In this document: positions 56,401 to 62,744 of the stretch, one piece after another | Position numbering within the stretch: the stretch's first letter is position 1 | How the letters are laid out: every line of letters begins with the position of its first letter | Assembly: GCA_029582265.1 (NCBI GenBank) | Contig: CM055835.1 | Coordinates: 12,517,498-12,581,497 of the forward strand | Reading direction: 5' to 3' | Length of the DNA: 64,000 nt | Source: Zoroaster sp. YZ-2022 | Lineage: Eukaryota; Echinodermata; Asteroidea; Forcipulatida; Zoroasteridae | Made by a program: the position numbers and the translations under genes | Notes under the pieces: generated by a model | Database searches by the model: none | The model's input: only the letters and a program-made list of their open reading frames with translations | Told to the model about the DNA's origin: nothing

Positions 56401-59187
56401 GGACTACGCCGCTGTGTCATTGTCATAACAATACCAAATTTATATGCACGCATATAGGCCTATGTTTATGTCAAATACGTCATTATTCAGGTCAAAGCTA
56501 GGGGCCTAGGATTGACCATCATTTTAAAAAAAATCATCGACAAATTAACAACTCTTGCGTGAGAAATCCCCATCGGGATTCTAATGGGAAAATGAAGATA
56601 CACATAAATTCTCGATTACAGAAGAATCAAGGCTGTTGATTGAGTTCGAACATATACGAGGTCGCAATGCACAATCGACACGACACAGTTATTTATCTCG
56701 CTGTACAGTGCAGGTGTGTCGACCACTGTGTGGTGCCGACCCCATCCGGGGACAGCGCCCCCTTCGTGTTTGCTGAATTTTGCTGGCCAGAAACTGCTAC
56801 AACAGCCTTGGTAAGGCTTATACGCTAGCCTCACGCAGCACCCGGATCACAACATACGAAAAAAGACCACACACGAGAGTACCGGACGCGCCAAGGGACT
56901 TCATCAGTCCGTTCTGAAGTCTTGTTTTTTTATTTTATTTCTTTACCAATTTGGTAGAGAAATGTTAATACATAATTCTAACTAATTTGTTATGCTATCA
57001 CTTATTTGAATATAGATGAGTCCAACATTTTGCTTACGGTGATTGGTTTAAATAAATTTGCATACATAAATTATTCATTTTGATTGAGGTTTATAAACAA
57101 TTCATTCGTAGCGTCATTGGAACGGACTGGCAAATGCGCTCGTGACTTCGCCACTCATCGCATGCGAGGTCTTTTTCGAGCGTTGCCACATGCGCCAAAG
57201 GCTAGGCTTCCACCACAGAGGCGCCCGCGGACATAATGGGCCCACGAACATAATGGGCCAGACATAATGGGCCCGCGGACATAATGGGCCCGCGGACATA
57301 ATAGGCCTGCGGACATAATGGGTCTGCGGACATAATGTGCCGGACATAATGGGCCCACGGACGTAATGGGCCGGACATAATGGGCCCAAATCGGTTTGCG
57401 GACATAATGGTACTTGCGGACATTATGGTCCGGAACAAACGTCCCGTCGGTGCATATCTCCATTAAACATTAAATGTTTTTGAAAGATGTTCTATTTTGG
57501 TTTTTGCTTTGTAGCTAATCAAAAGTTGTCAATTTCCTTTAAACAAAAGACAAGATTGGATTATAGCTATCAGATGAGAGATGTCACAACATAATTGTTA
57601 GAAGCTTGGTTAAAACGGTAATTCATGTATATAACTTGAATAGTTACTGGTAGCGTTTGTTCATTTCATCTCTCTGGGTTTTCCAAAAATATATCATAAA
57701 ACTAGCATAAGAAAGTTTCATCATAATAGACGATCAAGTTTTTGTGAAAAATAGAAGAATTAACTTTTACATGTTATTAAAACCTGCTTTCTTTAAAAAT
57801 GTGATTTTTACACCAAGCCAGTTTTTAGATTTAATAATCAGGTTAGTACAAATGTTGTTATCACTTGACCCAATCATACATTTATTTTGGCACTTGTGAA
57901 GTGTGAAACAATGGTTCTCATAATTGTGTTGTGAAATGTCATTTTTTATGACGGCATTTATTTGCCTTTGCACGAGTCAAGCAATATCATTGTTAAATAT
58001 ATAGATTTTCCCGGTTAATTTCGGCAAATAAGCAGCCAATTTAAACACCGCATCATTCTGTTTCGCGCGAAATGTAATGCTGCTCAAAATCATTCAATTT
58101 CGTTTTATTGAGTATAGGCAATCGTATACTTTACGTCATGCGATTTAAACAAAATAACCATCCAATTTAACAATCCACTCGAACAGCATTCAAATTTGTA
58201 GGAGCTTTTCGCGGCGCGTATTTGGTCATTCAAAGTCATTATTGGGCAGTCATTATTGGGCAGTCATTTGTGGAATTTGTGCAACTTAATTGACGCTTTG
58301 TTAAACTTCGTTTAACTTTAGTTTCCTATATATTTTTCAAGGTATAAAAACGGTTCACTAAATAATGAATAGACAATAAGAAATCGGCATAAAAAAATCA
58401 TAAAGACACACTCAAACAATAAAAACAGGTTAATGAAGATTCTAATCAGAGAATAAACAAAACAAAGTGAGATTAAAAATACCAATAAGCCCTATATACA
58501 GTGTATGAGAAACGCACATAAATAAAGTAGACAAAATTAACTTTGAATTAAAGTAAAGATATGAAACGTATTCGGTTGGTTTGTATAATTAATCTATTTG
58601 TTTGCATTTGTTTCTCGTATTTTTTTAAATTCTCATTTTGCGAATGTGATTGCCCGTTATACGAAAATGAAAATAACATTTTAGTGAAAATCCCCAGTCG
58701 AACCAACTCTGCTAAATTGAATGACGAATGTGCATTACTAAAAAGAACAGCGTATATGCTAAATTGAATATAATGCTAAATGAATTCGCATTCCGGAAAA
58801 TGAAATAGAATGCTTGAATTCTTAATTCGAAACACAGTAGCAACTGGAGAGGCAAAATCGCTTTGATATGAATGTATGAAAGTGAAATTGGCTGCTTATT
58901 TGCCGAAATTGACCGGGAAAACCTATACTATTTGTGAAAATTTAATACCGAGAAAAAACCAAAGTGCAGGAAAAAAATTACCATCACTTGCAAACAGTCT
59001 TCCTAATTATGTTTTAATTCATAACCATAAATATGTTTATTAACAGTTCATGGGTAACACTGACGGAGATACTCAGGTGACCAAAAGATTCAGGGAGGTA
59101 CTGAACACAAGAGCTATCCGTATTCAACCAACTAGTTGGAATATCTACTGCAGCATGCGTTTTGAGGTGATAGGTTGTTATATCTAA
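28149..59187 (+). CDS. Secreted F5/8 type C (discoidin) domain protein, five exons
   Basis: Joined exons 28149-28215, 39175-39393, 43665-43796, 53796-54013 and 59047-59187 give 777 nt, about 258 aa, with ATG and TAA. Residues 1-25 are a signal peptide (VLPLMILASIVLIVAA core). A unique segment of about 75 residues with Cys in KVCYLD, DRCSCTS and YFNCE follows. The rest is one F5/8C domain: opening Cys and EEPLGMENGNILDESITASS, then WGAGVGDSQPWIQVEF and ITGLITQGR, closing with FMGNTDGDTQVTKRF, RAIRIQPTSWN and RFEVIGC. The first and last Cys normally form the domain's disulfide. Such domains bind glycans or phospholipids outside the cell; the ligand here is unknown. Introns of 11.0, 4.3, 10.0 and 5.0 kb are full of transposons. 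Splice phases agree throughout. Confidence 0.87.
28216..29195. other. Intron 1 start, no other gene seen
   Basis: AT-rich intronic sequence without recognisable repeats or exons. Confidence 0.4.
29198..29690 (-). pseudogene. Penelope-like element, C-terminal RT fragment
   Basis: Minus-strand frames show FTMEVEEGKISFLDVGISR and NPDGSL, then in a shifted frame RYLNQRSFHHPSIKSSVNRT and LVERAYNLCDKDSLLKKL. The order FLDV-DGSL-HHP-VNRTLVERA is characteristic of the region after the RT core in Penelope-like retroelements. At least two frameshifts are present and neither the RT catalytic core nor a GIY-YIG endonuclease is seen. Confidence 0.75.
29803..30793 (+). repeat. Tandem duplication copy 1, left part
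   Basis: From CCAATGCTTACACGGTTGC to CATACGTAGTTCT this is nearly identical to 37683-38715. Copy 1 is interrupted at 30793 by the nested element and resumes at 37593 (ATAACGGACAATCGATTTCG near 37640). The distal end belongs to the ATAGGTTTTCC element family (also at 58001-58926). Confidence 0.85.
31253..32212 (-). rRNA. 28S rRNA gene fragment (5' ~1 kb, D1-D3), displaced
   Basis: The minus strand carries invariant 28S segments: GAGAAACTAACCAGGATTCC near its 5' end, AAACAACCCGACTC and the conserved CGTCTTGAAACACGGACCAA near 31315-31335. It begins about 30-40 bases into the mature 28S and stops after domain D3, with the GC-rich D2 expansion between. GC content is far above the surroundings. 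No 18S, 5.8S, ITS or the remaining 28S is present, so this is an isolated truncated copy, not a working rDNA unit. Long open frames across it on both strands are GC artefacts. Confidence 0.93.
32735..34030 (-). pseudogene. RTE-like LINE, reverse transcriptase core and C terminus
   Basis: Minus-strand frames give NYRGISLTFDLAKIYNRLI, then LLKFIEATYTGTTAKVVTPD, the signature LAGVLQGDTLAPFLFIIVLD and the catalytic SYLDFADDIALL, followed by thumb-region sequence to LLYGSET. A frame change lies near 33700-33760 and an in-frame stop at about 33041. The C-terminal part continues to about 32865. An (ACT)n tract near 32735-32757 may be the 3' tail. The N-terminal half continues at 36215 after the foldback insertion. 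Confidence 0.88.
34054..36208. mobile_element. Foldback element, ~1-kb inverted arms
   Basis: The left arm (from CTCGCGGTAACTCAAGT, 34054 to about 35035) and right arm (about 35240 to 36208, ending ACTTGAGTTACCGCGAG) are close reverse complements, separated by a loop of about 200 bp. Inside each arm is GAAGACGATCACAGTATAC with a downstream GATCGAAAAGTCGAACT, similar in layout to the hairpin elements at 43.4 and 60.3 kb. It splits the RTE-like LINE. No coding capacity is visible. Confidence 0.85.
36215..37312 (-). pseudogene. RTE-like LINE, endonuclease end and linker
   Basis: The minus strand shows the C-terminal part of an APE-type endonuclease (FQDRATKAKRQIDFILIRRK, TVKSDH), a frameshift, then a charged linker of about 300 codons (EKIDWKYFSSRPELQDQYTM, EEEEEREEEVSEEEED, KQGKSAGPDGIPPEVFKN) that leads into the RT. 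KSAGPDGIP is the standard start of the fingers region. The upstream catalytic part of the endonuclease is missing. This joins to 34030-32735 across the foldback. Confidence 0.88.
37593..37682 (+). repeat. Tandem duplication copy 1, right part
   Basis: ATAACGGACAATCGATTTCG and GAGAATTCAAAAAAATACGA match 38798-38845 at the end of copy 2, showing that copy 1 was cut open by the element at 30794-37592. Confidence 0.7.
37683..38845 (+). repeat. Tandem duplication copy 2 (~1.16 kb)
   Basis: This copy is uninterrupted and nearly identical to copy 1, with small indels. The distal 300 bp (from ATAGGTTTTTCCAGTCG, about 38543) match the right half of the 58001-58926 DNA element in reverse. The similarity suggests a recent duplication or an unresolved second haplotype in the assembly. 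Confidence 0.85.
39175..39393 (+). CDS. Discoidin gene exon 2 (Cys-containing N-terminal segment)
   Basis: A pyrimidine-rich tract ending GTCTCGAAG precedes the exon and the donor GTGAGC follows. It encodes AAKVCYLDQEQDQRG through YFNCE. The open frame extends upstream of the acceptor, but that part is intron. I do not recognise this segment as a known domain. Confidence 0.8.
39507..40695. mobile_element. TTAA-flanked Kolobok-like element, 1.2 kb
   Basis: The ends AGGGTCCATGAAATAGACC and CACTTCATAGACCCT are inverted repeats flanked by TTAA at 39503-39506 and 40696-40699. TACGTCACGAACAGCGCCAC near 40520 resembles GACGTCACGAACAGCTCCTC in the THAP element at 10123, so the two are probably relatives. 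No THAP finger is readable here. A hairpin-family fragment (CACCATGCAAAGCTACAAGC, 39667) is nested near its left end. Confidence 0.7.
40700..43395. other. Intron 2 remainder, no gene; local duplication 41845-42260
   Basis: Bases about 41855-42000 and 42095-42240 are diverged tandem copies sharing CAGACACGCTAGCATAAA, TTTTCAGGTAAAATTTTA and CTTTAACGGGCGAAAACAG. The stretch 41665-41715 repeats 15225-15290. A TTAATTAATTGATTAGTTAA low-complexity tract lies at about 42675. No exon is seen. Confidence 0.5.
43396..43641. mobile_element. Hairpin element H2, next to exon 3
   Basis: From GACTAATTGCGGTGACACCA (43431) to its inverse ending at 43641 the two arms of about 100 bp pair almost perfectly around a centre GCTCTGGACGATCAGAGC. 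GTACAACTCGACGTTTCGAT marks each arm. The flank GGTAAAACTTGTAGCTTTGC is shared with H1 and H3. It ends about 23 bp upstream of the exon 3 acceptor. Confidence 0.85.
43665..43796 (+). CDS. Discoidin gene exon 3 (start of F5/8C domain)
   Basis: After the acceptor TTTAATGCAG it encodes CPADLEEPLGMENGNILDES and ITASSFWNNRADHAPIRSRL, then the donor GTAACT. This contains the first disulfide Cys and the conserved LGMENG/ITASS opening of F5/8C domains. Confidence 0.9.
44120..44420 (+). repeat. tRNA-Leu-derived SINE, copy 2, with CTG/TTG tail
   Basis: A tRNA-like head (GGTCGAGCGGTTTAGTGCAT A box; GGGTTCGAATCCCAACCGCG B box) precedes the family body and the TATATAAGTCCAC end. The tail is a GTT/GCT microsatellite (about 44375-44420). 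Compared with the other copies an internal segment of about 90 bp is missing. Confidence 0.82.
44420..45240. other. Intron 3, no gene recognised
   Basis: No repeat family or exon is identified. Short open frames at 44548-44962 on both strands lack domain signals. Confidence 0.4.
45240..45970 (+). repeat. Two R1 family fragments with purine tract
   Basis: ATAATTCAAGATCTTTCAGA and GACCTCACCGTGACGTCACAA open the first fragment; a (GGA)n tract at about 45457-45550 ends it. The second fragment (45720-45970) has the CTTCCGGAAGGAGAGGTCAG core. Open frames over the GGA run are artefacts. Confidence 0.7.
45971..46325 (+). repeat. ~161-bp tandem repeat, 2.2 copies
   Basis: Units start at 45971, 46132 and 46293 with GTCAACTGATNNACAAGCTT and contain AATTGATGCATGACAGTCAC and GTGGTTGCAAAGAAAACAAG. 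Copies are about 90 per cent alike by eye. Confidence 0.8.
46326..47340. other. Intron 3, no gene recognised
   Basis: AT-rich sequence with no identifiable repeat or exon. The frame at 46917-47171 lacks any domain signal. Confidence 0.4.
47360..47715 (+). repeat. ~65-bp minisatellite, about 5-6 copies
   Basis: Units contain CCTCCCTCCCCTCAATTCCT, GGTTGGCTTTAAATAGTCAC and TGCTCGAATGAGGGTT. The last copies diverge and fade out near 47715. Confidence 0.85.
47716..48930. other. Intron 3, no gene; partial R1 and (TTTA)n tract
   Basis: CTTCCTCATGATCATGAAA near 48180 and the following lines resemble the 5' part of R1. A TTTA microsatellite lies at about 48340-48366. No exon is seen. Confidence 0.45.
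49031..49990 (+). repeat. Second tRNA-derived SINE, split by a hAT-like insertion
   Basis: The head reads CTCGGTGGTCGAGAGGTTAA (A box region) and GTGGGTTCGAATCCCGCC (B box), with a partly paired acceptor (CTCGG/CCGAG). The anticodon arm has an 8-nt loop, so it is a degenerate tRNA-like head. The body is interrupted at 49133 and resumes at 49911 with CACGTCGGTGTAGGGC and CCCGACGCAAGAATTTCACC. The latter motif also precedes the SINE at 48953, forming a ~45-bp direct repeat around the whole unit. Confidence 0.75.
49134..49910. mobile_element. Non-autonomous hAT-like element, 777 bp
   Basis: The ends CAGGCACGTGCA and the inverse of CAGGGACGTGCAC are flanked by a perfect 8-bp duplication GTGCTATA (49126-49133 and 49911-49918). 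Sub-terminal GAGCCCCTGCCC occurs near both ends (49169 and 49874) in inverted relation. The 8-bp TSD and CAGG ends are hAT features. No transposase frame is seen. It lies inside a SINE. Confidence 0.85.
49990..50645. other. Intron 3, no gene recognised
   Basis: AT-rich; no repeat family identified. Confidence 0.4.
50646..51293. mobile_element. TIR element with six internal CACTTCGTGAAAAC motifs
   Basis: The left end ACATATCGTCGCAGTTTTCA with CGAAGTGAC and the right GTCACTTCGTGAAAACTGCA with ACGATATGT are inverted repeats of about 28 bp. Further copies of the inner motif lie near 50891, 50924 (reverse, one mismatch), 51009 and 51084. There is no coding capacity and no clear target duplication. 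The superfamily is unknown. Confidence 0.75.
51420..52175 (+). repeat. R1 family copy
   Basis: This contains TGATGACGTCATCACAGAAAG, CTTCCAGTTTGGACCGGAAG, TTCACGAGATATAA and TGACCTCACCATGACGTCAC in the usual R1 order, more diverged than other copies. Confidence 0.65.
52520..53480 (+). repeat. R1 family copy, longest and best preserved
   Basis: Two successive TTTC(G/A)ACCGGAAGGAGAGG cores (52980 and 53120) are followed by ATCTTTTGTGGTTCATGAGA, a GAAGAAGAAG purine tract and the ending GCTGTCGCTCGAACACCTAA near 53465. This copy shows the uninterrupted sequence at the site where the 8-kb element inserted elsewhere. Confidence 0.75.
53796..54013 (+). CDS. Discoidin gene exon 4 (F5/8C core), GC donor
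   Basis: After the acceptor TTTGGTAACCAG it encodes YAAAWGAGVGDSQPWIQVEF, AKVLITGLITQGRAS and NQWVKTYNVSVPSDG through APME. These are the core strands of the F5/8C fold. The exon ends ATGGAG/GCAAGT: a GC donor in the consensus context known for GC-AG introns. A conventional GT donor that keeps the frame is not visible nearby. Confidence 0.9.
54057..54223 (+). repeat. Intronic direct repeat, copy a
   Basis: From AAAAGACAAGATTGGCTTATA to ATATCATAAAACTAGCAT this nearly repeats 57540-57706 (few mismatches over ~165 bp). It starts 44 bp after exon 4. The two copies are 3.5 kb apart in the same intron. Confidence 0.85.
54505..54852 (-). repeat. tRNA-Leu-derived SINE, copy 3 (complete)
   Basis: On the minus strand the head GTCGTGGCCGAGCGGTCTA, then GACTCAAGTTCTGG and GTGGGTTCGAATCCCGGCCG, resembles tRNA-Leu(CAA) closely, including the anticodon stem-loop. 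The body and TATATAAGTCCAC end with (ATT)n match the copies at 27.2 and 44.1 kb. The conserved SINE body directly attached shows it is not a tRNA gene. Confidence 0.88.
54853..56163. other. Intron 4, no gene recognised
   Basis: AT-rich with a GA-rich tract at about 55883-55908. A + strand frame at about 55735-55885 (IEGTIKKQRKTDTDIFGQFE) looks codon-like but has no recognised domain and no splice support. Confidence 0.4.
56172..56414. mobile_element. hAT-type MITE, G-rich interior
   Basis: CAGCGGCGTAGTCAGGA at the left pairs with CCGGACTACGCCGCTG at the right. TCATTGTC is present at 56164-56171 and 56417-56424, an 8-bp duplication with two extra bases (TG) at the right. The interior is G-rich with repeated GGGGGCAC(C/T)GG units. 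The ends resemble the widespread hAT consensus CAGNGGCGTAG. Confidence 0.8.
57225..57435 (+). repeat. ~15-17-bp minisatellite GGACATAATGGGCC
   Basis: About 12 irregular units of GCGGACATAATGGGCCC, with CACGGACGT and CTGCGGACAT variants. Frames over it (MSAGPLCP repeats) are artefacts. Confidence 0.9.
57436..58000. other. Intron 4, includes direct repeat copy b (57540-57706)
   Basis: Copy b of the ~165-bp intronic duplication lies at 57540-57706. The remainder is AT-rich with no gene. Confidence 0.7.
58001..58926. mobile_element. ATAGRTTTTCCCGG-family DNA element, complete, 926 bp
   Basis: The left ATAGATTTTCCCGGTTAATT with GCAAATAAGCAGCCAATTT pairs with the right end AAATTGGCTGCTTATTTGCC and GACCGGGAAAACCTAT (about 45 bp inverted repeats). 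Partial copies are at 12325-12581 (left end), 30630-30793, 38543-38930 (right end, reversed) and 63970-64000. No transposase frame is seen. Confidence 0.85.
59047..59187 (+). CDS. Discoidin gene terminal exon
   Basis: After the acceptor TTTATTAACAG it encodes FMGNTDGDTQVTKRFREVLN, TRAIRIQPTSWNIYCSMRFE and VIGCYI, then TAA 59185-59187. It holds the conserved RIxPxxW strand and the closing disulfide Cys. It opens in phase 0, matching exon 4's end. Confidence 0.92.
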   Translation, partial: FMGNTDGDTQVTKRFREVLNTRAIRIQPTSWNIYCSMRFEVIGCYI

Positions 59188-59400
59188 AAATGCAACCTTT
59201 AAAACTTAACAAGTAGTCACAAAAATATAATTCATTATTTCTTCAATTACAAATAGTTGTATCGTGTTTGTTTGTTGTTTGTAGCCCATGCACACAATAA
59301 GTGATAAATACTTTGTAAATACTCTGTAAAGTTGTGATATTATGATGACCTCTTCTGAAGAGAAAAACCAAGTTCAGATTAACCTATAACTTTACAAATA
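59188..59400. other. Probable 3' untranslated region of the discoidin gene
   Basis: AT-rich sequence follows the stop. There is no canonical AATAAA close by, so the 3' end cannot be set. Confidence 0.35.
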
Positions 59401-59995
59401 CTTTGACGTTGACATGAAGGTAAATATATTTAATGTCATAATGAAGTTGTGACATCATGATGACGTCATCAGATATCGTGTTACATCGAATAGAGGTTTA
59501 ATATTTAAAACAGTCATATCTCATGAACCACAATAGATAAATTAACCTCAAATTATGTGACATTTCGTACACAGACATGACCCCATTTTGACCTTTTGTC
59601 CGGTTGAAACCGGAAGTTCAACAGAAAAAATATTCTGCAGCACTATTATAGGGTCTGGAGCCAATGTAATAGTAATTTGAATACGACTGTGAATAAAGTG
59701 ACATCTTATTTTTTCCAAAATATATGTCTGATGACGTCATCACAGAACAGATCACACCTAGCGGCAGTATTTAAAGGGAATATTTTCCTATCTCAGAAAT
59801 TATCGAACAGAATTTCACCAAATTTAGTATGATGATAAAAGACAACCAATGTGAAGTATAAATTCAGCCACGTGACTGAAGTTAAGATGTTCAACACAGC
59901 ACATTGTATGTAACTTTAATGATATATTATTTAAAAAAAAATCATATCTCCTGAACAAGAGCAGGTCTGTGTTTATGATCATGAGGAAGAATTAT
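59400..59995 (-). repeat. R1 family copy, reversed
   Basis: TCATATCTCATGAACCACAA, GACCCCATTTTGACCTTTTGT and CGGTTGAAACCGGAAGTTCA are the reverse of the R1 core. The TGATGACGTCATCA motif is present twice. Confidence 0.75.
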
Positions 59996-60006
59996 TGTGT
60001 CATATA

Positions 60007-60255
60007 CAGTATGTCCCCAAAAAAGTGTCACTCTAGCTATTTCTGAAAATATACCAAAACCACAAAATAAATTTTGGAACTTTTTCAATTGCACAGATAC
60101 TCCTAATCCTTTATGTGAGAAATTACATAAAACTCACAGGTGTTTAGGCCAAGGATTAGGAGTATCTGTGCAATTGAAAAAGTTCCAAAATGTATTTCGG
60201 GGTTTTGGTATATTTTCAGAAATAGTTAGAGTGACACTTTTTTTGGGACATACTG
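60007..60255. mobile_element. Tc1/mariner-like MITE, 249 bp
   Basis: CAGTATGTCCCCAAAAAAGT and ACTTTTTTTGGGACATACTG are inverted ends, with pairing continuing across most of the element (AGATACTCCTAATCC and inverse). TA flanks at 60005-60006 and 60256-60257 are the expected target duplication. Confidence 0.88.
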
Positions 60256-60264
60256 TATATGATA

Positions 60265-60625
60265 AGTAAAACTAATTGCGGTGACACCATGTGAAATTCT
60301 CAATTGAGCAGTAATTAGTTCTTAAAAGAACTGGAGGTACAACTCGACGTTTCGATCAGTGTGCACTGATCGTCGATCAGAGGAATTCTCAATTGAGTAG
60401 TAATTAGTTCTGAAAAGAACTGGAGGTACAACTCGACGTTTCGATCAGTGTGCTCTGATCGTCGATCAGAGGACCTGAGGACGATCAGAGCACACTGATC
60501 GAAACGTCGAGTTGTACCTCCAGTTCTTTTCAGAACTAATTACTACTTAATTGAGAATTTCACATGGTGTCACCGCAATTAGTGTTACTTATCCTTCTCA
60601 CCATGCAAAGCTACAAGTTTTACAT
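60265..60625. mobile_element. Hairpin element H3, with duplicated arm
   Basis: Two direct copies of the left arm (TTCTCAATTGAG, AGAACTGGAGGTACAACTCG, ACGTTTCGATCAGTG) are followed by the inverted right arm ending CGCAATTAGTGTTACTTAT and CACCATGCAAAGCTACAAGT. The centre has CTGAGGACGATCAGAGCACA with CTGATCGAAAC. Confidence 0.85.
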
Positions 60626-60829
60626 ATTATATGACCTTCAAATAACCTGATCTGACCTTTACTAGCTTCCTGTCCAAACAGGAATGTCAAATTCAACACA
60701 TTCTATAATGCAAAATTTATGTGTCTTTTGAAGATGAAATTGATATTGTTATAATAAAAGATGTCAGACATTTTCAAAATTATGATTGTCGCGTCATCGA
60801 TGACCATTTCATTGAACCAGAAGTTAACC

Positions 60830-61012
60830 CGAACACCTAGTGTTTGTTCCAACAAGCAATTGAGCTCTAGTATTATACTGAACTCCAGGAATACTGGGGC
60901 AGTGTCAACTGGTACAAGGAAGACAGAGACTTGTGGAGGCAACATGCTGAGGCTTTCGTCCAGCAGTGGACTGATAATGGCTGAACATGATGATGATGAT
61001 TATTATACTGTT
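60830..61012 (+). pseudogene. LINE 3' end fragment with (GAT)n tail
   Basis: One frame reads DRDLWRQHAEAFVQQWTDNG, the terminal motif seen at the C terminus of several LINE ORF2 proteins, followed by a stop and GATGATGATGATTATTA. Only the extreme 3' end is present, as in a 5'-truncated insertion. Confidence 0.5.
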
Positions 61013-61560
61013 GGACAAGTTCTGAAATATGCTTCTGTGGTGTCCTAAACTAAGAAAATTATCAATTTGGTAGAAAGGGTCACCAGAAGAGTTGCCTTCG
61101 TCTCTGTCCCAAACCTCCCTGTCTTATATCTCTCAGGGAAAGGAGGTGGATAACGTACATCAAAAATACTTATAAATATATCTCCAGGCTAAACCTGGAT
61201 GTTGCCGAGAGTGGCCTAAAGGTTTGTTACTTCGGTTCTGTACGGGAGCCGAATCCTGGTCAGTCTCAAGCCAAGCATCACTTGATGACATTAGCCATGC
61301 GAGGAATACAGAGCAAATGCTAGAGTCTTCAATCCATCTTAGTATCCTGCGAGAAATATTACACGGGATCAATTTGGATCTCTTATGACAGTAAAGAAGG
61401 GGCACGATTAGATAGGAATGGCTTCCTCTTTGTATAGACTACACTGTACAAAGTCTAATGCAAGGAGGGTAGGTCGCTGGGCGGATTCTAGGTTTGCCTA
61501 AATTGTTTGATTTTCACATAAAGCAGCAGTAATTCGACATCCACACACGGGCGATATAAT

Positions 61561-62740
61561 ATGAAGCCTCATTGGTGCCACTTGACTAGTGCATATGTTT
61601 CACTTTATGTGATGTATTTCACAGCACCGCCACTTATATCTTGCGGCCGCAACTTAGTATCTTGCGACCGCAACTTAGTATCTTGAGGCCGCAACTTAGT
61701 ATCTTGCGGCCGCAACTTAGTATCTTGCGGCTTACGGTGAACGAACCTTACATGAATGGGCGAGCACGGATGCACTGTCAAGGCGATCGCTTATACACTG
61801 TAGGCTTACTGTACCTTGGAAAAGCAAGTTGAATAAGTTGCGGCCGCAAGATACTAAGTTGCGGCCGCAAGATACTAAGTTGCGGCCGCAAGATAATTAA
61901 GTTGCGGCCGCAAGATACTAAGTTGCGGCCGCAAGATACTAAGTTGCGGCCGCAAGATACTAAAGCCGTGTTCGCACTGGACTTTTTTGGGGGAAGGTTT
62001 TACCGAGACAATGGTAAAATGAAAAATGGTCAAATGTAACCTCTGTCCGCACTTGGACTTTCGACACGGGAAAATTTTACCGAGACCGTGGTAGAAGTAA
62101 CCGAGCTGTCAGTATAATGACTCATGAGGGCGCTTTGCGTGACCTTTCTACGTTGACCCGATTGACCCAACAACGCACAGAAAACTTGCTGCACATGCAC
62201 GCATTAAATGCGCCCGGCCCGCCCCCACCGCGCGGTGAAACAATGCAAAGCGCATGCGTGGTGTCCCTGTGTAGCACGAGATTCGCGCTCGGGCCGGATG
62301 TACGCTTTCCTGAGCCGCTTTTACCGACTCACACTGTCCGCACTCGACTTATCGTCTCGGGAAAAGTTATCTGGTTAGTTTTCCTGGGCAGGAGTTGGCC
62401 AGTAGAAGTAACCGCTGGACTCAGGAAAAGTAACTGAGAGGAAAATGTCCCAGGCTGTCCGCACTGGACTTAAAATGGGAAAAGTACCCATCGTCTCGGT
62501 AAGTTTTACCAAAAAAAGTCCAGTGCGAACACGGCTTAAGTTGCGCCGCAAGATACTAAGTTGCGGCCGCAAGATAATAAGTTGCGGTCGCAAGATAATA
62601 AGTTGCGGCCGCAAGATAATAAGTTGAGGCCGCAAGATAATTAAGTTGCGGCCGCAAGATATAAGTGGCGGTGCTGTGAAATACATCACATAAAGTGAAA
62701 CATATATGCACGTAGTCAAGTGGCACCAATGGGGCTTCAT
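61561..62740. mobile_element. TIR element with GCGGCCGC tandem arrays
   Basis: The ends ATGAAGCCTCATTGGTGCC and its inverse (to 62740) begin ~80-bp inverted repeats containing GATGTATTTCACAGCACCGC. They run into tandem 21-bp arrays TTGCGGCCGCAAGATACTAA: inverted at 61638-61730, direct at 61838-61970 and 62539-62664. A ~107-bp loop lies between the arms. The right array is split by a nested MITE. There is no coding capacity. Confidence 0.88.
61974..62536. mobile_element. 563-bp MITE with TAA duplication, nested
   Basis: AGCCGTGTTCGCACTGGACT and its perfect inverse bound the element; TAA lies at 61971-61973 and 62537-62539. A 3-bp TWA duplication suggests the PIF/Harbinger group. Internal TGTCCGCACT(T)GGACTT units recur at 62044, 62334 and 62456. 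Confidence 0.85.
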
Positions 62741-62744
62741 AAAT

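Noticed and set aside
56860..56935. Hammerhead ribozyme on the minus strand (GGACTGATGAAGTCC)
   Set aside because: CTGATGA is present, but no GAAA follows a stem II at the right place.
57114..57463. MSAGPLCP-type repeat proteins
   Set aside because: Translation of the GGACATAATGGGCC minisatellite; all frames stay open because of the repeat.
61160..61405. Minus-strand frame with KLIPCNISRRILRWIED
   Set aside because: No conserved domain recognised and no start context. It could be a LINE scrap near the 61012 tail, but the evidence is insufficient.
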